A DNA stretch of 64,000 bases, taken from positions 81,001 to 145,000 of the forward strand of contig NC_012491.1 of assembly GCF_000010165.1 (NCBI RefSeq), given 5' to 3'. The notes beneath the pieces are model-generated. The model did not search any database. It was given only the letters and a program-made list of their open reading frames with translations, and was not told the DNA's origin. Below are positions 28,509-37,539 of the stretch, piece after piece (positions within the stretch are counted from its first letter, which is position 1; the number at the start of each line of letters is the position of its first letter). The position numbers and the translations under genes are program-made. The DNA comes from Brevibacillus brevis NBRC 100599 (GTDB taxonomy: Bacteria; Bacillota; Bacilli; Brevibacillales; Brevibacillaceae).

Positions 28509-29576
28509 ATGAAACGTTCTGTAGCGATTCTATCTTCGGCTGTTCTGGTCGTGGCACTCATGACTGGTTGCGGTGGAAAAGCAGAAGAAGCGAAGCAAGA
28601 CTCAAAAACTCCAGCGAATCAGACAGATGGCAGCAATCAAGCTGCTAATGATCCTTTGGTACAATTCCCTAAACTCACTCTGCCTTACGCAGCAGACCAG
28701 AAAGCGGTCATTGTGGAGTATCAAGGAGGAACTGTAACAGGAAAAGAGTTCGAAGAGTTCCTGCGTGTCATTAACTTCATGAATCCACAACAAGGTACCA
28801 TGATTGAAATGGCTGATAGCAAATCACTGAAGGCTTTTGCCCGTGAGTTCACAGCTACCAAGGTTTTGGCTAGCCGTTCCGACGACGCTATGAAAAAAGA
28901 GTCTAAAGAACTCGCTGAGAAAACTTTCGAGAAAATCAAAACACAGTACATGAGCTTTTTGGGCAAGGATGAAGCTCAGTTCAACAAGCTCATGGATGGC
29001 CAAGGCGTAACCAAGGACATGATTCTCAATCAGATGGACTTGATCAATCAGTCCATCAATGTGATGAAAAAGAATATCGACGATGCTACGCTGAAGCAAA
29101 CCTATGATCAAATGGACAAAGCTTCCCGTACCGTTGCTTCTGTTCGCCACATCCTGATCTCTACCGAAAAGCGCACACCAGAAGAGGCGTTGAAAATCTC
29201 CAACGACTTGGAAGCGCGCTTGAAAAAGGGTGAGGACTTCGCGAAGCTGGCAACAGAGTTCACAGATGACCCAGGCAGCAAGCAGTCTGGGGGCTTGTAC
29301 GAAAATGCGGATGTAACGCAATGGGTACCAGAATTTAAAGAAGCATCCCTGACACAAAAAGTCGGCGAAGTTGGACCGCCAGTAAAAACTAATTTTGGTT
29401 ACCATATTATTAAGGTCGAGAATCGCAAAGAAAAGACCTTTGATGAGATGAAAGAACAGCTCCGCGCGAGTTCTTTGGAGAAAGCGTACGATACTTTCGC
29501 CAAGACCGAGCTGGACAAGCTCATTACGAAATTCAACATCCCGCAGTCCAAAAATGATGCTCCAGCAAAAAAATAA
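28509..29576 (+). CDS. PrsA/SurA-like peptidyl-prolyl isomerase lipoprotein
   Basis: 355 residues. The signal peptide ends in a lipobox (MTGCGG), so the mature protein should be lipid-anchored outside the membrane. A SurA-N-like helical region (about residues 60-200) is followed by one parvulin domain at about 210-303 (VRHILIS...A..I...L..GEDFAKLA.E.TDDPGSKQSGG...FG.HIIKVE). It is a predicted foldase for exported proteins. It sits between mfd and spoVT, where B. subtilis has no such gene, and ends at its own terminator. Confidence 0.9.
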   Translation: MKRSVAILSSAVLVVALMTGCGGKAEEAKQDSKTPANQTDGSNQAANDPLVQFPKLTLPYAADQKAVIVEYQGGTVTGKEFEEFLRVINFMNPQQGTMIEMADSKSLKAFAREFTATKVLASRSDDAMKKESKELAEKTFEKIKTQYMSFLGKDEAQFNKLMDGQGVTKDMILNQMDLINQSINVMKKNIDDATLKQTYDQMDKASRTVASVRHILISTEKRTPEEALKISNDLEARLKKGEDFAKLATEFTDDPGSKQSGGLYENADVTQWVPEFKEASLTQKVGEVGPPVKTNFGYHIIKVENRKEKTFDEMKEQLRASSLEKAYDTFAKTELDKLITKFNIPQSKNDAPAKK

Positions 29577-29586
29577 GAAGTCCGAA

Positions 29587-29617
29587 GAAAACAGGGAATT
29601 CGTTTCCCTGTTTTTTC
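29587..29617 (+). terminator. Terminator after the foldase gene
   Basis: AAACAGGGAA pairs with TTCCCTGTTT around a short loop, followed by T's. Confidence 0.88.
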
Positions 29618-29811
29618 GTTTTCTCGCATATTCTTCAAACGTGGGCAAATACTATTATCACTCGCTACCACCCGGGGGAGAGTAATTGAAGTAACTGGCA
29701 AAAATTGATACCATCACCCATAGTTAAAATTAGAATTTGAGGAAAAAATACAACTAACCAACCACCATCTATTCACTACCCACTTCTTACGGGAAAGCGA
29801 GGCAACAAGAC

Positions 29812-30354
29812 ATGAAAGCAACTGGTATCGTTCGTCGAATTGACGACCTCGGTCGGGTCGTGATTCCTAAGGAGATTCGTCGTACACTGCGCATTCGTGA
29901 GGGCGACCCGCTTGAGATTTTCGTGGATCGTGACGGAGAAGTCATTCTCAAAAAGTATTCACCGATTGGAGAATTGGGTGATTTTGCAAAAGAGTACGCC
30001 GACTCTTTGTATGAAAGCATGAATCATACCGTACTGATTTCAGACAGGGATACTGTCATTGCTGTGGCAGGGGCCTCCAAAAAGGAATACTTGGAGAAAC
30101 CAATTGGTAGCATTGTTGAGAAGTGCTTGGAGGAAAGAAAGACCAGACTGGAGAAAAACGCAGGCTCTTATGAAATTTGTCGTGATTTGAACGAGACGAT
30201 GGGCTCGTTCGTCATCGCACCGATTGTTGCAGGAGGCGATCCAATCGGGTCCGTGATCCTCCTCAACAAAAACGAGTCAACGAAGATGAGTGATTTGGAG
30301 ATCAAAATGTCGGAAACAGCGGCCGGTTTCCTGGCAAAGCAGATGGAGCAGTAA
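29812..30354 (+). CDS. spoVT: Stage V sporulation protein T
   Basis: 180 residues. The N-terminal AbrB-like DNA-binding domain (MKATGIVRRIDDLGRVVIPKEIRRTLRI) joins a GAF domain (about residues 55-178: ISDRDTVIAVAGASKKEYL, GSFVIAPIVAGGDPIGSVILL). SpoVT tunes sigma-G-dependent genes in the forespore. I looked for a sigma-G promoter in the 200-base leader and found none convincing. Confidence 0.97.
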   Translation: MKATGIVRRIDDLGRVVIPKEIRRTLRIREGDPLEIFVDRDGEVILKKYSPIGELGDFAKEYADSLYESMNHTVLISDRDTVIAVAGASKKEYLEKPIGSIVEKCLEERKTRLEKNAGSYEICRDLNETMGSFVIAPIVAGGDPIGSVILLNKNESTKMSDLEIKMSETAAGFLAKQMEQ

Positions 30355-30365
30355 GATCGCTCAGC

Positions 30366-30396
30366 AAAAACAGCCTCGTACCCCGGGGCTGTTTTT
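30366..30396 (+). terminator. Terminator after spoVT
   Basis: AACAGCC/GGGCTGTT stem, A-rich before and T-rich after. Confidence 0.8.
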
Positions 30397-30417
30397 CTTG
30401 TGCCTATGGCCTTGTGG

Positions 30418-30423
30418 TATAAT
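30418..30423 (+). promoter_or_regulatory. Extended -10 promoter of the yabM-yabN-yabO operon
   Basis: TGGTATAAT with TATAAT at 30418-30423; the -35 (TTCTTG, 17 bases upstream) is poor. Confidence 0.45.
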
Positions 30424-30462
30424 GAACGAAGTTTTAGGTTGGAGAGGAGAAATTTCACTCAC

Positions 30463-32127
30463 ATGGGTCAAGAAAAAGCTTCCGTTCAATTTGTGAAAGG
30501 CGCGGCGATACTTGGAATTGCCGGTCTTGTCTCCAAGCTTTTAGGCGCTGTATACCGCATCCCATACCAAAACATTGCCGGAGATATCGGCTTGTACGTA
30601 TATATGCAAGTATACCCGCTGTATACCGCTTTGTTGATTCTAGCGACGGCGGGTTTCCCCATTGCCATTTCCAAGATCGTCTCCGAGCGCGTCGCTGTCG
30701 GGGATGCGATCGGGGCACGCAGGGCGTTTCGAGTAGCCAGTATATCGCTGGTCGTTCTCGGGATCTTTTTCTTCTTACTGTTATATGGAGGGGCACCTAT
30801 TATTGCCAGTATGATGGGTGATGAGCATTTGATTACCCCGCTCCGAGCGGTAGCTTGGTCACTGCCATTGGTACCGATGGCTGCGATCCTGCGCGGCTAT
30901 TTTCAGGGGCATCAAAACATGATGCCGACTGGCGTCTCTCAGGTTGCTGAGCAGTTCATTCGCGTGATTTTCATTCTAGTTGCTGCATTCTGGGCGATGA
31001 ACGTGTATCAGGACCCTTACCTGGCAGGTACAGGTGCCGTTTTTGCTGCTTTTCCAGGTGCCATTGCAGCAATTCTCGTCTTGCTTTGGTATTGGAGAGC
31101 GGACAAGAAGATGGGGCAGCTGTCCATGGGTCAGGTTCAGCAATCATCCGTGCAACCGTGGACCAATCGTCAAATACTTCGTCATCTCTTGACCTATGCC
31201 GTTCCGATTTGTATGGGCGCTCTGGTTCTGCCGCTTGTTCCGCTTGTAGACTCGATGACCGTCGTCAATATACTGCAATGGAGCGGGACCCCAGAGGACT
31301 TGGCCAAGCTTTTGAAGGGTGCATTTGACCGTGGTCAACCACTCATTCAGTTTGGTACGTTTTTTGCCACGTCCTTGTCGCTGGCGTTAGTGCCTGCGAT
31401 CAGTGAAGCTGTTGCCCAGCGTCAGCATCAATTGATCTCTCATCGTTCCGAAGTGGCGATTCGACTGACCTTTCTGCTGGGATTGCCTGCTTCCTTTGGA
31501 CTTGCTCTGTTGGCGGAGCCGATCAACGTCATGCTCTACGGAGATAGCAACGGTACCGAGGCCCTCGCTGTACAGTCCTTCACGATTATTTTCGCCACGG
31601 TGAGTATTGCTAGCGCGGGAATTTTGCAAGGCTTGGGGCGTGTAATGCGACCTGCCCGCAACCTGTTTATTGGTGTATTGGTGAAGCTCATCCTCAATCT
31701 GGCACTCGTCCCGTTCTGGGGTATCTCTGGTGCAGCAGTGTCCACCGTTTTAGCTTATTTGGTTGCCATGGGACTAAACGTTTTAGCGGTAATCAAATAC
31801 ACGGGAGCAAACATTGGATTCCGTCAAACAGTGAAAAAGCCATTTGTGTCTGTCGTTGTGATGTCGATTGTCGTGTTGATTGTGGAGTGGCTCGCTAATA
31901 CAGTGCTGGCCAGTGCCGGACTTTCCAATCGCTTGTTCTATACGCTGGTAGGCTTGATTGCTGTCGCTTTAGGAGCATTGTTCTATTTGCTGGCGCTTTT
32001 GAAAACGGGTGGACTCACGAGAAGCGATATTCAATTTTTGCCAAAAGGAAAGCGAATTGCTTCGCTGTTAACGAAATACAAGCTCCTCCCAGCGGAGAAG
32101 GCGAGAATGAACGAAAAGGAGGCGTGA
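30463..32127 (+). CDS. yabM: MATE/MOP-superfamily polysaccharide flippase-like protein (YabM/SpoVB type)
   Basis: 554 residues from ATG 30463. An integral membrane protein with about 14 hydrophobic segments, opening with FVKGAAILGIAGLVSKLLGAVYR, the hallmark of the SpoVB/YabM/MurJ-like exporters that flip lipid-linked sugars. The C-terminus is basic and cytoplasmic. In B. subtilis the gene lies in the same spoVT-yabM-yabN order. The substrate is unknown; lipid II or another envelope precursor is the family-based guess. Confidence 0.92.
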   Translation: MGQEKASVQFVKGAAILGIAGLVSKLLGAVYRIPYQNIAGDIGLYVYMQVYPLYTALLILATAGFPIAISKIVSERVAVGDAIGARRAFRVASISLVVLGIFFFLLLYGGAPIIASMMGDEHLITPLRAVAWSLPLVPMAAILRGYFQGHQNMMPTGVSQVAEQFIRVIFILVAAFWAMNVYQDPYLAGTGAVFAAFPGAIAAILVLLWYWRADKKMGQLSMGQVQQSSVQPWTNRQILRHLLTYAVPICMGALVLPLVPLVDSMTVVNILQWSGTPEDLAKLLKGAFDRGQPLIQFGTFFATSLSLALVPAISEAVAQRQHQLISHRSEVAIRLTFLLGLPASFGLALLAEPINVMLYGDSNGTEALAVQSFTIIFATVSIASAGILQGLGRVMRPARNLFIGVLVKLILNLALVPFWGISGAAVSTVLAYLVAMGLNVLAVIKYTGANIGFRQTVKKPFVSVVVMSIVVLIVEWLANTVLASAGLSNRLFYTLVGLIAVALGALFYLLALLKTGGLTRSDIQFLPKGKRIASLLTKYKLLPAEKARMNEKEA

Positions 32128-32130
32128 CAA

Positions 32131-33606
32131 GTGGAAATGAAGAATAAGACCATTACCGTAGTCGGTCTTGGTGCCGGAGATTTGGACCAGCTTCCTTATG
32201 GCATCTATCGTACGCTCAAAGCTGCCAAACAGCTGTATTTGCGCACGAAAGAGCATCCGGTCGTAGCCGAGTTGATCGCAGAAGGCATCACGATTGAATC
32301 CTTTGACGATGTATATGAGCAGCACGATACGTTTTCCGATGTGTACACCGATATTGTGGAGCGGCTTTTTTCACGGGTAAACGAAGCGGGCAGCCTTGTC
32401 TATGCCGTGCCAGGTCATCCTTTGGTGGCGGAACGTACCGTGCAGTTGTTGCTAGCAGAGGGACCAAACCGTGGCGTAGAAATCGAAATTGGCGGTGGAC
32501 AGAGCTTTATCGATCCGTTGTTTGCCCGCCTACATATCGATCCGATTGAGGGATTCTCTCTGCTGGATGGGACGGCGCTCGCTGCTCATCAAGTGTCACC
32601 GGGTCTGCACACGATTATCGCGCAAGTGTACGATGCGTTTGTCGCCTCTGATGTGAAGCTGACCTTGATGGAAGTGCTGCCAGATGATTACGAGGTGACG
32701 GTAGCGACAGCCGTAGGGGTAACGGGTCAAGAAATCATTGAGACAGTCCCGTTGTATGAACTGGACAGACTCGATCATTTCGGGAATTTGTCCCTGGTGT
32801 ATGTACCGCCGACGAAGGACGAGAAGGTGTCGTACCGCCAATTCTCCTACTTGAAGGAGATCGTGGCGATCCTGCGCAGTCCGGATGGATGCCCGTGGGA
32901 TCGCGAGCAAACACATCAAAGCATCCGCAAAAACTTGATTGAAGAGACGTACGAGGTTTTGGAGACGATCGACGACGATGATCCAGATGCGATGTGTGAG
33001 GAGCTGGGGGATTTGTTGATGCAAATCATGCTCCATTCACAGATGGCAGCCGAAGACGGATATTTTTCGGTAGATGATGTTGTCGCGACGTTGAATGAAA
33101 AGCTAGTTCGCCGCCACCCGCACGTATTCGGAGAAAAGAGCGCGAATGATTCCGAGGAAGCGCTGGCGAATTGGCAGGAGATCAAAGCACAGGAAAAAGC
33201 AGCAAAAGGCATCGATGTAACGGTTCAATCACAGTTGGCGGGAATACCGCGCGACTTGCCAGCACTGATGTATGCGTACAAGCTGCAAAAGAAAGCAGCC
33301 CAAGTCGGCTTTGACTGGGACGATATTGCAGACGTGTTCAAAAAGGTAGAAGAGGAATACCACGAACTACAAGAAGCATCAGAGGAAGAACGAGCTGGCG
33401 AGTTGGGTGATTTACTATTTGCGGTAGTCAATCTGGCGCGTTTCCTCGGGCTCGATCCGGAGGAAGCCCTCGCATTGACCAACAACAAGTTCAAGAAGCG
33501 CTTTTCCTATATTGAAGGCAAGCTGCAAGAAGCGGGCCGTACCTTTGAGCAGACGGACCTGCAAGAAATGGACAAATGGTGGGAGGAAGCCAAACATGAG
33601 ACTTGA
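32131..33606 (+). CDS. yabN: Bifunctional tetrapyrrole-methylase-fold / MazG pyrophosphohydrolase (YabN)
   Basis: 491 residues. The N-terminal domain (about 1-225) has a tetrapyrrole methylase fold (TVVGLGAGDLDQLPYGIY, VYAVPGHPLVAERT). MazG follows (about 240-485) with SPDGCPWDREQTHQSIR, EETYEVLE and EELGDLLMQIMLH. A second MazG-like half carries EEEYHELQEA and GELGDLLFAVVNLARFL. MazG domains hydrolyse NTPs to NMPs. The start is GTG 32131, three bases after yabM; ATG 32137 is an alternative. Confidence 0.94.
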   Translation: MEMKNKTITVVGLGAGDLDQLPYGIYRTLKAAKQLYLRTKEHPVVAELIAEGITIESFDDVYEQHDTFSDVYTDIVERLFSRVNEAGSLVYAVPGHPLVAERTVQLLLAEGPNRGVEIEIGGGQSFIDPLFARLHIDPIEGFSLLDGTALAAHQVSPGLHTIIAQVYDAFVASDVKLTLMEVLPDDYEVTVATAVGVTGQEIIETVPLYELDRLDHFGNLSLVYVPPTKDEKVSYRQFSYLKEIVAILRSPDGCPWDREQTHQSIRKNLIEETYEVLETIDDDDPDAMCEELGDLLMQIMLHSQMAAEDGYFSVDDVVATLNEKLVRRHPHVFGEKSANDSEEALANWQEIKAQEKAAKGIDVTVQSQLAGIPRDLPALMYAYKLQKKAAQVGFDWDDIADVFKKVEEEYHELQEASEEERAGELGDLLFAVVNLARFLGLDPEEALALTNNKFKKRFSYIEGKLQEAGRTFEQTDLQEMDKWWEEAKHET

Positions 33607-33889
33607 TAAATACTTGAAAGTGTCTCGACTGATCAAGCGGCGCACGCTCGCAAAAGAAGTGTGCGACAAACAGCGTGTGGAAATTAACGATCGCCCTGCA
33701 AAGGCATCCAGTAATGTGAAAATCGGCGACAAGCTGGCAATCCGTTTCGGACAAAAAATCGTTTCGGTAAAAGTAGAGGATATCAAAGAAAACCCACGCA
33801 AAGAAGAAGCGGCTTCACTGTATACCGTCATCGGCGAAGTTCCCGTTCCACGTGATGAAAAAGAAGAAGACGCCTACCTCAAAGGGTAA
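33596..33889 (+). CDS. rqcP: RqcP (YabO), ribosome quality-control S4-domain protein
   Basis: 97 residues starting at ATG 33596, overlapping the yabN stop by 11 bases. The S4 RNA-binding domain is MRLDKYLKVSRLIKRRTLAKEVCD, followed by KASS.VK.GD.L.IRFGQK. RqcP works with RqcH to add poly-Ala tails to stalled nascent chains on 50S subunits. The C-terminal acidic extension (about 12 residues) exceeds B. subtilis RqcP. The next conserved gene, yabP, is 7.6 kb away here rather than adjacent. Confidence 0.95.
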   Translation: MRLDKYLKVSRLIKRRTLAKEVCDKQRVEINDRPAKASSNVKIGDKLAIRFGQKIVSVKVEDIKENPRKEEAASLYTVIGEVPVPRDEKEEDAYLKG

Positions 33890-33904
33890 TGTGCATACGA
33901 ACAG

Positions 33905-33931
33905 AGACTGCCGGGATGGCAGTCTTTTTTT
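33905..33931 (+). terminator. Terminator after rqcP
   Basis: AGACTGCC/GGCAGTCT perfect stem with T run. Confidence 0.9.
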
Positions 33932-33998
33932 AGGCTTTTTTTCAACGAAGGGATATAATGGGAGTACTTGAGGGTATTTCCGAAGGGATGTGTGCTGT

Positions 33999-36134
33999 AT
34001 GCAACAAAACGGGGTTCGAACGGGTTACTTTTTGTCCATTTCGCTTCTGTTATCATCTATCCTATACTTTTTTGCTTCGAACTGGCCGCTTATGGTCAGG
34101 GAACAAAAGATCGGCGTCAGTGTGGCAATCCTCGTTCTTTTTTATTTATTATCCTATGGACTGCGTTTTATCAAACGACATTCGTTTTTGAGCAATTGGC
34201 TTCTGGTAGCTGGAGGCTTGGCTTTTGGCACCAGTGTGGCATTGTTGGGGCAAATATACAATTCACATGCCGACAGCTATATGCTGTTCGTCGTATGGCT
34301 CATACCGAATTTGCTGTTCGCGATTTTCACGCGCTATCAGCCATTCTATGTCATCAGCTATGTCCTCGCTCATTTAGCGATTTATTTCTTTCTCCATCCA
34401 TCCGTCATTCATGTAGCGCGTGAAGACGAGTGGTGGTTCATGATTTTTTGGTTGATTGCGTTGGGGAATATGGTCCTGTTCTGGTTAACCTCTACGGGGA
34501 AATGGCATTCCAAGCCGATTTACTACCTATCATTTCTGACGTTTTCCCTCAGTCTTTTCGGTTCATCCTTCACCGAAGTGTATGGTCCGCTCCCTGAGCT
34601 TTTATATGTCCTGACGGGCGGGATTCTATTTGTTACGTTTTTAAAATGGGTGCCGAGTCGCGGGCTTCTGATTGTGACGGCATCGTTGCTCGCGCTGTTT
34701 GTGCTCGCTAATTTCATATCCTATATGGTGCAATATTTCTCAGAAAGCTTCTTTGTTTTCATGCTGCTGCTGACTGTACTCATTGTTTGGGGAGCAGTTG
34801 CAGGGATTAATTGGCTGCGCAAGGAATCAGCGCATCAAAAAAGCAAATGGGTTGTGTTTTTTCAAGAGGCATTCACGGTTCTCGTCACAACCATTGCCGC
34901 ATCCATTGGAGCCACTTCGATAGCAGGTCTGCTTTTTCTGATCATTCAAGACGAAGTGGTTATTGATTTACTGTTTTTCCTTTCATTAATTGGCTTTATT
35001 GGCCCTGTGGTGTTTATGAGCAGGATGAATACAACGGTACGATATACGCTGCTCACAATGGGGTATCTATTGGGTGTCGGTTCTATTCTCTTTTTAGAAG
35101 GAGCTTATTGGATCGTTTTCCTGTTGGTACTGTTATACGTGTGGAAAGCTGTCTCAGCCATTCCGGCGCGGCTTTTGACACAGTTGACCTTTTTAGTCGT
35201 CCTCGCTACGAAGCTGGATGAGTACCTGCCTTCCTTTGAATATGTGCTCGTAATCATCTTTGCTACGCAGATGGGGATGCATTACGTAAAGCAATTGCCA
35301 GTCGTTTTGCAAAACAGCTCGTTGGTGTACGCCTTACTCTCGCTTTTGATCCTGACGGAGAAAAGCTTTCAATCAGGCTCCATGGATGTGGTCGTGAATC
35401 TGGCTTTTTTCGCAGTCAGCACGTATTTGTTGTACCGGACATTGCATCAGCAAAATAGGGTGAGATTTGGAATCGTGCTCGGTTTCTGGTTTGCCTTTCT
35501 CCTCATGAAGTACTACGACATGCTATGGAGCTTGCTGCACAAGTCACTGAGCCTGCTTTTGCTTAGCCTGGTGTTTTTCGTCGCTACCTTGTGGTGGGAT
35601 CGAAGGGCGAAAATCGAGTGGCCAAAAAGCGAGCCTTCCCTTTTTGTGAGAAAAGCGCTTGTGTTGCTTCCTGTCATTTTGCTGCAATTTGCTTTGATTG
35701 GCTATCAAGTATGGAGCAGTGAGACGATCCTGGCCAACGGAAAAACGGTGAAGCTGGAGCTGGTCCCAATCGATCCGCGTTCGTTGCTGCAAGGGGATTA
35801 CGTCAGACTTGGCTACACCATATCTGCATTGGACCAGGAACAGGTTGACTCAGGGGATAAGATTCGTGTCGTACTCCGTCAACAAGCAAATGGCTTGCAC
35901 AGCTACAGTGGCTATTACGAGCGCAATGGTCAATGGAATCGGGCTTACGAGCCTCAGCCATCGGATGTGATTATTAATGGAAGCACAATCGGTGGCAATC
36001 GAGTGGAATACGGCATAGAAAGCTATTTTGTCCCGGAAGGAACCGGACTTGAAGTGGAGCGGAATGCCAAATACGCTATTGTGAAAATTGGCGGGAGAGG
36101 CGATGCCATTTTGGAGAGCCTGACGAACCAGTAA
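33999..36134 (+). CDS. DUF2157 / GDYXXLXY multi-pass membrane protein
   Basis: 711 residues from ATG 33999 (AAGGGA about 10 bases upstream); a GTG at 33990 is an alternative. The N-terminal 150 residues match DUF2157 (LGQIYNSHADSYMLFVVWLIPNL). About twenty hydrophobic segments follow, and the C-terminal 160 residues form a soluble domain with LLQGDYVRLGYTIS, the GDYXXLXY signature. In many bacteria these parts are separate adjacent genes; here they are one protein. Function is unknown. A TATAAT hexamer at 33954-33959 may be its promoter. Confidence 0.85.
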   Translation: MQQNGVRTGYFLSISLLLSSILYFFASNWPLMVREQKIGVSVAILVLFYLLSYGLRFIKRHSFLSNWLLVAGGLAFGTSVALLGQIYNSHADSYMLFVVWLIPNLLFAIFTRYQPFYVISYVLAHLAIYFFLHPSVIHVAREDEWWFMIFWLIALGNMVLFWLTSTGKWHSKPIYYLSFLTFSLSLFGSSFTEVYGPLPELLYVLTGGILFVTFLKWVPSRGLLIVTASLLALFVLANFISYMVQYFSESFFVFMLLLTVLIVWGAVAGINWLRKESAHQKSKWVVFFQEAFTVLVTTIAASIGATSIAGLLFLIIQDEVVIDLLFFLSLIGFIGPVVFMSRMNTTVRYTLLTMGYLLGVGSILFLEGAYWIVFLLVLLYVWKAVSAIPARLLTQLTFLVVLATKLDEYLPSFEYVLVIIFATQMGMHYVKQLPVVLQNSSLVYALLSLLILTEKSFQSGSMDVVVNLAFFAVSTYLLYRTLHQQNRVRFGIVLGFWFAFLLMKYYDMLWSLLHKSLSLLLLSLVFFVATLWWDRRAKIEWPKSEPSLFVRKALVLLPVILLQFALIGYQVWSSETILANGKTVKLELVPIDPRSLLQGDYVRLGYTISALDQEQVDSGDKIRVVLRQQANGLHSYSGYYERNGQWNRAYEPQPSDVIINGSTIGGNRVEYGIESYFVPEGTGLEVERNAKYAIVKIGGRGDAILESLTNQ

Positions 36135-36140
36135 CATTTC

Positions 36141-36179
36141 AAAAAAAGAAGCTGCCTGTGTCATCGGGCAGCTTCTTTT
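36141..36179. terminator. Bidirectional terminator between convergent genes
   Basis: AGAAGCTGCC (36147-36156) pairs with GGCAGCTTCT (36167-36176), with A-rich and T-rich flanks; it overlaps the last bases of the MFS gene. Confidence 0.85.
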
Positions 36180-37441
36180 GTGTGAGGAAGTAAACGTTCT
36201 TTGGAATCCATTTGCAACACGATCGAGCGGGTGAGGATGACACCTACGACCCCCAGCGAAAAGATGAGGAGTGCCATTAGATAGGATGGGAGGACAGCTC
36301 CCAAAGTGATTCCGACTGCCCCCATGATCCGCGCTCCGGGCACAACAAGTCCGTTCACAGCCATGTAGGAGCTACGTAAATCATCCTTTACAATTTGCGC
36401 CAGATAGGTTTGGCGAATGGGAGCGTGAATCAGCTCGCCTATTGTGCTTATAAGCACCGCAGCCAGGATAACGATAAGGGAGTTGCTGTACATAATCAGT
36501 GAGTACCCGGCAATATACATCAGTCCACTTATATACAAGGCAGGTGCTTCTTTCAAGCGCTCGATGAGCTTGGTGACGGCAAGAGAGAATAATACCACGA
36601 GCAGCGTATTTTCGAGTTGGATCAAGCTGAATATTTTGATGCCAGTCAGTTCAACAGTAAACCAGTCAAATAAACCAATGCTCCGCGGGGCAAACTCCTG
36701 AGCAAGTCTGACAGCGATGTAGTTAGGTGTTTGGAATTCCGGTGCAAAGATGAGCATGCCGCTTAGTGAAAAGAGGATGAACCGACGGTCAGTCATTACC
36801 AGCTTGTAGCTTGCAACCATATCCCGTAAGATACCTGTCCTCGATCCGATAGGGGGCATTGGCTTTGGCTGGTACGATTCCTTGATGGAAAAGGCGATGA
36901 TCACCAGTGTGAGAAAGCTGACAACCGTTAGCACGAGAAGCAGTTCAAAGCGATGGGTAGCAAACAAGAGTCCTCCCACCACAGAACCTAGCGCAATCGA
37001 TAAGTTGTTGGACCAGTAGCTGATGCCGTACATATACGTCCGGTTTTCTTTCGTACTGACATCGATGAGCATCGCATCTGCGGCAGGGTTAATCATTCCG
37101 TTACTCGCATTCTGAACGAGCATCATGGCAAACGTGAGCCAAGCAGAGTCGAGCCACGGGGAGTTCGCTGCCATCATGATGAAGAGAGCGCAGCACTGAA
37201 TCCATTGTCCGTATACCATCACTTTTTTTCTGCCCCACCGATCAGCCAGGTAGCCTCCGTAGAAGCCCATCAAGATTTGCGCACATACGGTCAGGACTAA
37301 CAGGAGCCCCGTTATAGCAGGACCGAGCTTGGCAGAAAAGTAGATGGCCATAAAAGGGAAGATCATATTTCCTACCAGACGTGTCAGAAAGGAAGTCACG
37401 ATTCGTATGCGAATGTTGGGATGGAGTTGCGAAAAGCTCAT
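36161..37441 (-). CDS. MFS transporter, drug/sugar-exporter type
   Basis: 426 residues with 12 predicted membrane segments and the MFS motif A in GGYLADRWGRKKVM after helix 2; the DHA1-type topology suggests proton-driven efflux. AAAGGAGG precedes ATG 37441. It is divergent from an SgrR-type regulator with 98 bases between the two start codons. The layout recalls E. coli sgrR next to setA (a sugar-efflux MFS), suggesting that the neighbour controls this pump. The substrate is not predictable from sequence. Confidence 0.88.
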   Translation of the reverse strand: MSFSQLHPNIRIRIVTSFLTRLVGNMIFPFMAIYFSAKLGPAITGLLLVLTVCAQILMGFYGGYLADRWGRKKVMVYGQWIQCCALFIMMAANSPWLDSAWLTFAMMLVQNASNGMINPAADAMLIDVSTKENRTYMYGISYWSNNLSIALGSVVGGLLFATHRFELLLVLTVVSFLTLVIIAFSIKESYQPKPMPPIGSRTGILRDMVASYKLVMTDRRFILFSLSGMLIFAPEFQTPNYIAVRLAQEFAPRSIGLFDWFTVELTGIKIFSLIQLENTLLVVLFSLAVTKLIERLKEAPALYISGLMYIAGYSLIMYSNSLIVILAAVLISTIGELIHAPIRQTYLAQIVKDDLRSSYMAVNGLVVPGARIMGAVGITLGAVLPSYLMALLIFSLGVVGVILTRSIVLQMDSKERLLPHTKEAAR

Positions 37442-37539
37442 GGGGACGACCTCCTTTTTTCCAATTGTAGCTATGAAAAGGAGAAGAAAAAGGGTAAGAT
37501 TCCTCTATAAATTTCACCTTTTAAGGAATGGGATGCCTT

